DNA from: an uncultured Methylococcaceae bacterium
GTDB lineage: Bacteria; Pseudomonadota; Gammaproteobacteria; Methylococcales; Methylomonadaceae
Reading direction: 5' to 3'
Assembly (NCBI GenBank): GCA_903863905.1
Contig: CAIPDT010000090.1
Location: 1 to 62,166, forward strand
Length of the DNA: 62,166 bases
The position numbers and the translations under genes are program-made. How positions within the stretch are numbered: position 1 is the stretch's first letter; every line of letters begins with the position of its first letter. Under the pieces are notes generated by a model that saw only the letters and a program-made list of their open reading frames with translations, made no database searches and was not told where the DNA came from. Below are positions 59,149 through 62,166 of the stretch, in pieces.

Positions 59149-59778
59149 TTACAACTTCGTTCTAACCAATTGATAAACTTCTTCAACAGACTCATCAACA
59201 TTACTTAAAATCGCTTCTAATTCAACCAGTTTCGCGTCTGCAAAGGCACGATCCTTTAAAGTACCCGTATTAATGTACACATTCAAGGCCGCACTTTTTA
59301 AACCACCATGCGCCGCCATCACCGCCGCACCTGCATCGCTAATAACCCCTAGATTACCCAAATTTGCCGCAATACGACTTAATTCGATCGCTTTAGCACA
59401 CGCATGCGCACATTCTAAAGGGACCAAAGTCGCTTCTTTTAAAACGAGTTGAATCGCTTTAGAGCGAGCCGCCTTGTCCTCATCAGTTTCTTTACCTAAG
59501 CCATAAGCCGCCATTAAACGATTAAACACTTCAATATCCGCCTTAATCAAGCCCATAAACTGCTCTCTCAATACTTCAGTTGTCTCTAATAACAAGCGCA
59601 TCTCTGGCTCAACTTCAGCGTATTGAGGCTTACCAATGGTTAAATTGCAAACCATACCCACCAATGCCGCAGCCTGTGCGCCCATTAAGGCTGACACACT
59701 CCCACCGCCGGGTGTAGCCGATTTACTCGCCAACTCATCCAAAAAACATTGAATAGTCTTATCTTTAATTTCGCTCAT
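59149..59778 (-). CDS. fchA: Methenyl-tetrahydrofolate cyclohydrolase
   Basis: Converts methenyl-H4F to formyl-H4F. The 209-residue protein belongs to the formiminotransferase-cyclodeaminase/FchA family, with SATPGGGSVSALMGAQAAALVGMV (about 19-41) and ANLGVISDAGAAVMAA (about 139-154). In methylotrophs FchA works with MtdA in the H4F branch of C1 assimilation. No mtdA is adjacent here. It ends 111 bases before the tRNA cluster. Confidence 0.85.
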   Translation of the reverse strand: MSEIKDKTIQCFLDELASKSATPGGGSVSALMGAQAAALVGMVCNLTIGKPQYAEVEPEMRLLLETTEVLREQFMGLIKADIEVFNRLMAAYGLGKETDEDKAARSKAIQLVLKEATLVPLECAHACAKAIELSRIAANLGNLGVISDAGAAVMAAHGGLKSAALNVYINTGTLKDRAFADAKLVELEAILSNVDESVEEVYQLVRTKL

Positions 59779-59862
59779 TAAATTATTTATTAAAATTAAT
59801 TAAAATACCAACCAATATTAGCCATCAACTCTTTAAGTTGCAAGGGGGGTTAGTCGCTCATC

Positions 59863-59918
59863 TTTATAGCGTATAAACGCTATAAACGTACAAATACTAT
59901 AAAACTATAAGCGCTTAT
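59863..59918. other. Cluster of AT-rich palindromes between cysS and fchA
   Basis: TTTATAGCGT (59863-59872) pairs with ACGCTATAAA (59877-59886) as a 10-bp stem with a 4-base loop. A second, perfect 12-base palindrome ATAAGCGCTTAT is at 59907-59918. Both lie just after the cysS stop on the minus strand. They may end the cysS transcript or bind a protein; neither is shown. Confidence 0.45.
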
Positions 59919-59923
59919 TAACG

Positions 59924-61369
59924 CTATTCACGACGCCAACTGGTCGTACCATTAGGCACATCTTCTAAAACAACACCTTGCACCCTTAACTCATCACGAA
60001 GTTGATCCGCCAGCGCCCAATTCTTGGCTTGTTTGGCCTCTAAACGTGCTTGTATTTGTTGTTCAATTGCTTCAGTCGTTAACGACTCATCATCAACCGC
60101 ACCGCTCTTTAAAAAATCATCAGGCTCATCTTGTAATAAACCCAACACCGACCCTAACTCTGTTAAAGTAACCGCCAATACCTCGGCCACTAAATATTCA
60201 GACTCTTTCACTTTATTTAACTCTCTAGCCAAATCAAATAACACAGATAACGCGACTGGCGTATTGAAATCGTCATCCATTGCGTCTTTAAACTTCTTCC
60301 TAAAAGCACTCATACACTCCCTAGTCTCGTCTAAGACACGGACACTTAAAGCATCCAACTCATTTAAATCAGCCCCAGGCTCAGCAATAGTCACTCCTCG
60401 CAAAGCCGTATAAAGCCGTTTTAAAGCACTGCCTGCATCATTTAACTGTTCATCAGCATAATTCAATGGACTTCTATAATGGCTAGACAAGATAAAAAAC
60501 CGAATAATTTCCGGCTTATATTGTTTAAGCACTTCACGAACCGTAAAGAAATTACCCAACGACTTAGACATCTTTTCTTCATTAATGCGCACAAAGCCAT
60601 TATGCATCCACAGATTAACAAAGGTTTCACCGGTTGCGCCTTCAGATTGGGCAATTTCGTTTTCATGATGCGGAAATTGCAAATCCATCCCGCCACCATG
60701 AATATCAAAATGATTCCCTAAACAACAGGTAGACATGGCCGAACATTCAATATGCCAACCCGGACGACCTGCCCCCCAAGGTGACTCCCAAGACGGCTCC
60801 TCCGGCTTAGCCATTTTCCATAACACAAAATCTAAAGGATTTCGCTTAGCCAAATCGACATCAACCCGCTCACCGGCCTGTAAATCCTCTAAATTCTTAC
60901 CTGACAACCTACCATAATTCTTAAACTTGGCAACCGCATAAAACACATCCCCATTACCGCCCACATAAGCCAGACCGTTAATAATTAAAGTCTCAATCAT
61001 AGCAACGATATCATCAATCGATTGCGTGGCTTTAGGCTCAATGTCGGGTGGTAAAACCCCTAAAGCGCGCTCGTCTTCATGCATCGCCTCAATAAAACGG
61101 GCTGTTAAAAGATTAAAGTCTTCACCATTCTCATTAGCACGATGAATAATCTTATCATCAATATCGGTAATATTACGCACATAGGTTAATTCATAACCCG
61201 AATCACGAATATAACGCGCCACCGTATCAAATACCACCATGACCCGCGCATGACCAATATGACAATAATCATATACTGTCATACCACACACATACATCCC
61301 TACTTTACCTTCAATGCGAGGCTTAAATATTTCTTTTTTTCGGGTCAGAGTATTATATATTTTTAACAT
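59924..61369 (-). CDS. cysS: Cysteinyl-tRNA synthetase
   Basis: Charges tRNA-Cys. From the ATG at 61369 the protein begins [13 protein letters not shown], as in other CysRS, with 481 residues. The class I HIGH motif appears as HIGHARVM (about 39-46) and the KMSKS loop as EKMSKSLGN (about 268-276). Zinc ligands include the first Cys (YVCGMTVYD), Cys in HIECSAMS, and the [15 protein letters not shown] region. A longer frame to 61414 adds unlike residues and is rejected. Divergent from the cyclophilin gene as in E. coli. Confidence 0.96.
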   Translation of the reverse strand: MLKIYNTLTRKKEIFKPRIEGKVGMYVCGMTVYDYCHIGHARVMVVFDTVARYIRDSGYELTYVRNITDIDDKIIHRANENGEDFNLLTARFIEAMHEDERALGVLPPDIEPKATQSIDDIVAMIETLIINGLAYVGGNGDVFYAVAKFKNYGRLSGKNLEDLQAGERVDVDLAKRNPLDFVLWKMAKPEEPSWESPWGAGRPGWHIECSAMSTCCLGNHFDIHGGGMDLQFPHHENEIAQSEGATGETFVNLWMHNGFVRINEEKMSKSLGNFFTVREVLKQYKPEIIRFFILSSHYRSPLNYADEQLNDAGSALKRLYTALRGVTIAEPGADLNELDALSVRVLDETRECMSAFRKKFKDAMDDDFNTPVALSVLFDLARELNKVKESEYLVAEVLAVTLTELGSVLGLLQDEPDDFLKSGAVDDESLTTEAIEQQIQARLEAKQAKNWALADQLRDELRVQGVVLEDVPNGTTSWRRE

Positions 61370-61548
61370 ATTATTTTTAAAATAAAACCATTCAACAAGG
61401 TTTAAGAGAAACAATCCTTTAAAACTTAAAAGCGTGTTTATTAGGATGAGTATGTAACAAAGCGGTACAATTTACCAAGCGTCCACTTCTCTTTCAAGAT
61501 AAAAACACATAAAATCTACGATTTATCTCATCCATTAAAGGTACAAAG

Positions 61549-62136
61549 ATGCGAAAACTCATCATACTTATGATGCTACTATTAACTACAACACTTTCTT
61601 TTGCAACGGAAAAAAACATGTCAGAGACACAAACAAAAGTCAAATTAACCACGACACTCGGCGATATCATTATTCAATTAAATAGTGAAAAAGCACCCCT
61701 CTCAACAGCCAACTTTATCACCTATGTAAAAGACGGCTTTTACAATGGCACTATTTTTCACCGAGTTATTCCTGGTTTTATGGCACAAGGCGGCGGTTTT
61801 GAGGCTAATTTGTCACAAAAAAAGACCCACGCACCCATTGCAAATGAAGCTGACAACGGCTTAAAAAACAAACGGGGTACTTTAGCAATGGCACGTACCA
61901 ATGTACCTGATTCTGCTACCGCACAATTCTTTATCAATTTAAAAGACAACGGCTTTTTAGATCACACTGCCAAAAACAACAGTGGCTGGGGTTATGCGGT
62001 ATTTGGTGAAGTACTAGAAGGCATGGACGTCGTTGATGCCATGGCAAAAGAACCGACTGGCAACCGTAATGGCGGATACCAAGATGTTCCTAAAACTGAC
62101 ATCGTGATTACTAACGCAGAAATCATAAACCCTTAA
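61549..62136 (+). CDS. Exported cyclophilin-type peptidyl-prolyl isomerase
   Basis: A 195-residue protein with a signal peptide (residues 1-19, [19 protein letters not shown]) and a cyclophilin domain: [13 protein letters not shown] (about 65-77), [18 protein letters not shown] and [16 protein letters not shown]. It catalyses proline isomerisation in protein folding. The signal peptide suggests the periplasm (PpiA-like); a start at the internal Met after it (codon 24) would give a cytoplasmic PpiB-like form. Divergent from cysS. Confidence 0.9.
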   Translation: MRKLIILMMLLLTTTLSFATEKNMSETQTKVKLTTTLGDIIIQLNSEKAPLSTANFITYVKDGFYNGTIFHRVIPGFMAQGGGFEANLSQKKTHAPIANEADNGLKNKRGTLAMARTNVPDSATAQFFINLKDNGFLDHTAKNNSGWGYAVFGEVLEGMDVVDAMAKEPTGNRNGGYQDVPKTDIVITNAEIINP

Positions 62137-62166
62137 GTCATTCAGCATCCGTCTTAAAGTATAAAA

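Overview
The window reads as a chromosomal segment of a gammaproteobacterium, most likely a type I methanotroph or related methylotroph (Methylococcales-like). The pointers are two tandem methylene-tetrahydromethanopterin dehydrogenase genes of the MtdB family, a methenyl-tetrahydrofolate cyclohydrolase of the FchA family, a complete cytochrome c maturation block, and a bacterial homologue of the phosphorylase kinase alpha subunit beside glucokinase. Housekeeping gene order is gammaproteobacterial (fMet tRNA-rimP-nusA-infB-rbfA-truB-rpsO-pnp, recA-recX-alaS-lysC, proA-nadD-rsfS, bioBFHCD, cysS divergent from a cyclophilin). Base composition looks AT-rich (low 40s percent G+C by eye). The genus is inferred, not shown. 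No insertion sequence, prophage, integrase or CRISPR array was seen.

Layout. 1-3.7 kb: the 3' end of an unidentified gene, acetyl-CoA synthetase and an amino-acid permease. 3.7-10.9 kb: a tightly coupled minus-strand block ccmC-ccmD-ccmE-ccmF-ccmG-ccmH-ccmI-hemN-slyX, including a ccmD of only 51 codons; ccmA and ccmB are not here. 11-13.6 kb: a metallophosphoesterase and the two mtdB-like genes. 13.7-17.8 kb: mutS, pncC, a PA3496-family protein, a FUN14-family membrane protein and tRNA-Leu. 17.9-26.9 kb: the large translation/transcription operon led by initiator tRNA, with several RNA hairpins. 27-34.1 kb: a small winged-helix protein, lysC, alaS, recX, recA, a TPR lipoprotein and ssb. 34.4-37.6 kb: an ABC-F ATPase directly abutting SelO. 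37.6-42.5 kb: a small exported protein, then glucokinase downstream of the phosphorylase-kinase-like protein. 42.8-48.1 kb: a CheB-CheR-PAS fusion followed two bases later by a hybrid histidine kinase. 48.2-53.4 kb: aguB-like amidase, proA, nadD, rsfS and a P1B-type ATPase. 53.4-58.6 kb: bioB-F-H-C-D, with comF divergent. 58.8-62.1 kb: tRNA-His, tRNA-Arg, tRNA-Pro, fchA, cysS and an exported cyclophilin.

How the genes fit together. The MtdB pair belongs to the H4MPT-linked formaldehyde oxidation route and FchA to the H4F-linked C1 route. The Ccm block would mature c-type cytochromes, which methanol oxidation needs as electron acceptors. Glucokinase and its partner point to control of glycogen or glucose pools. 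The CheB-CheR-PAS protein and hybrid kinase look like one sensory unit.

Most worth a second look: the two MtdB paralogues, which differ exactly at the predicted NAD(P)-selecting position; a 24-base tandem repeat encoding a cysteine-rich insert in the hybrid kinase sensor domain; a perfect 14-base palindrome at the predicted start point of the CheB-CheR gene; a 17-bp perfect stem between rpsO and pnp; and several familiar operons with one expected member missing or replaced (ccmAB, csrA, rlmH). Several start codons were moved to fit Shine-Dalgarno sequences, promoters or terminators (nusA, rimP, bioB, bioD, rsfS, cysS, the TPR lipoprotein, the hybrid kinase and others).
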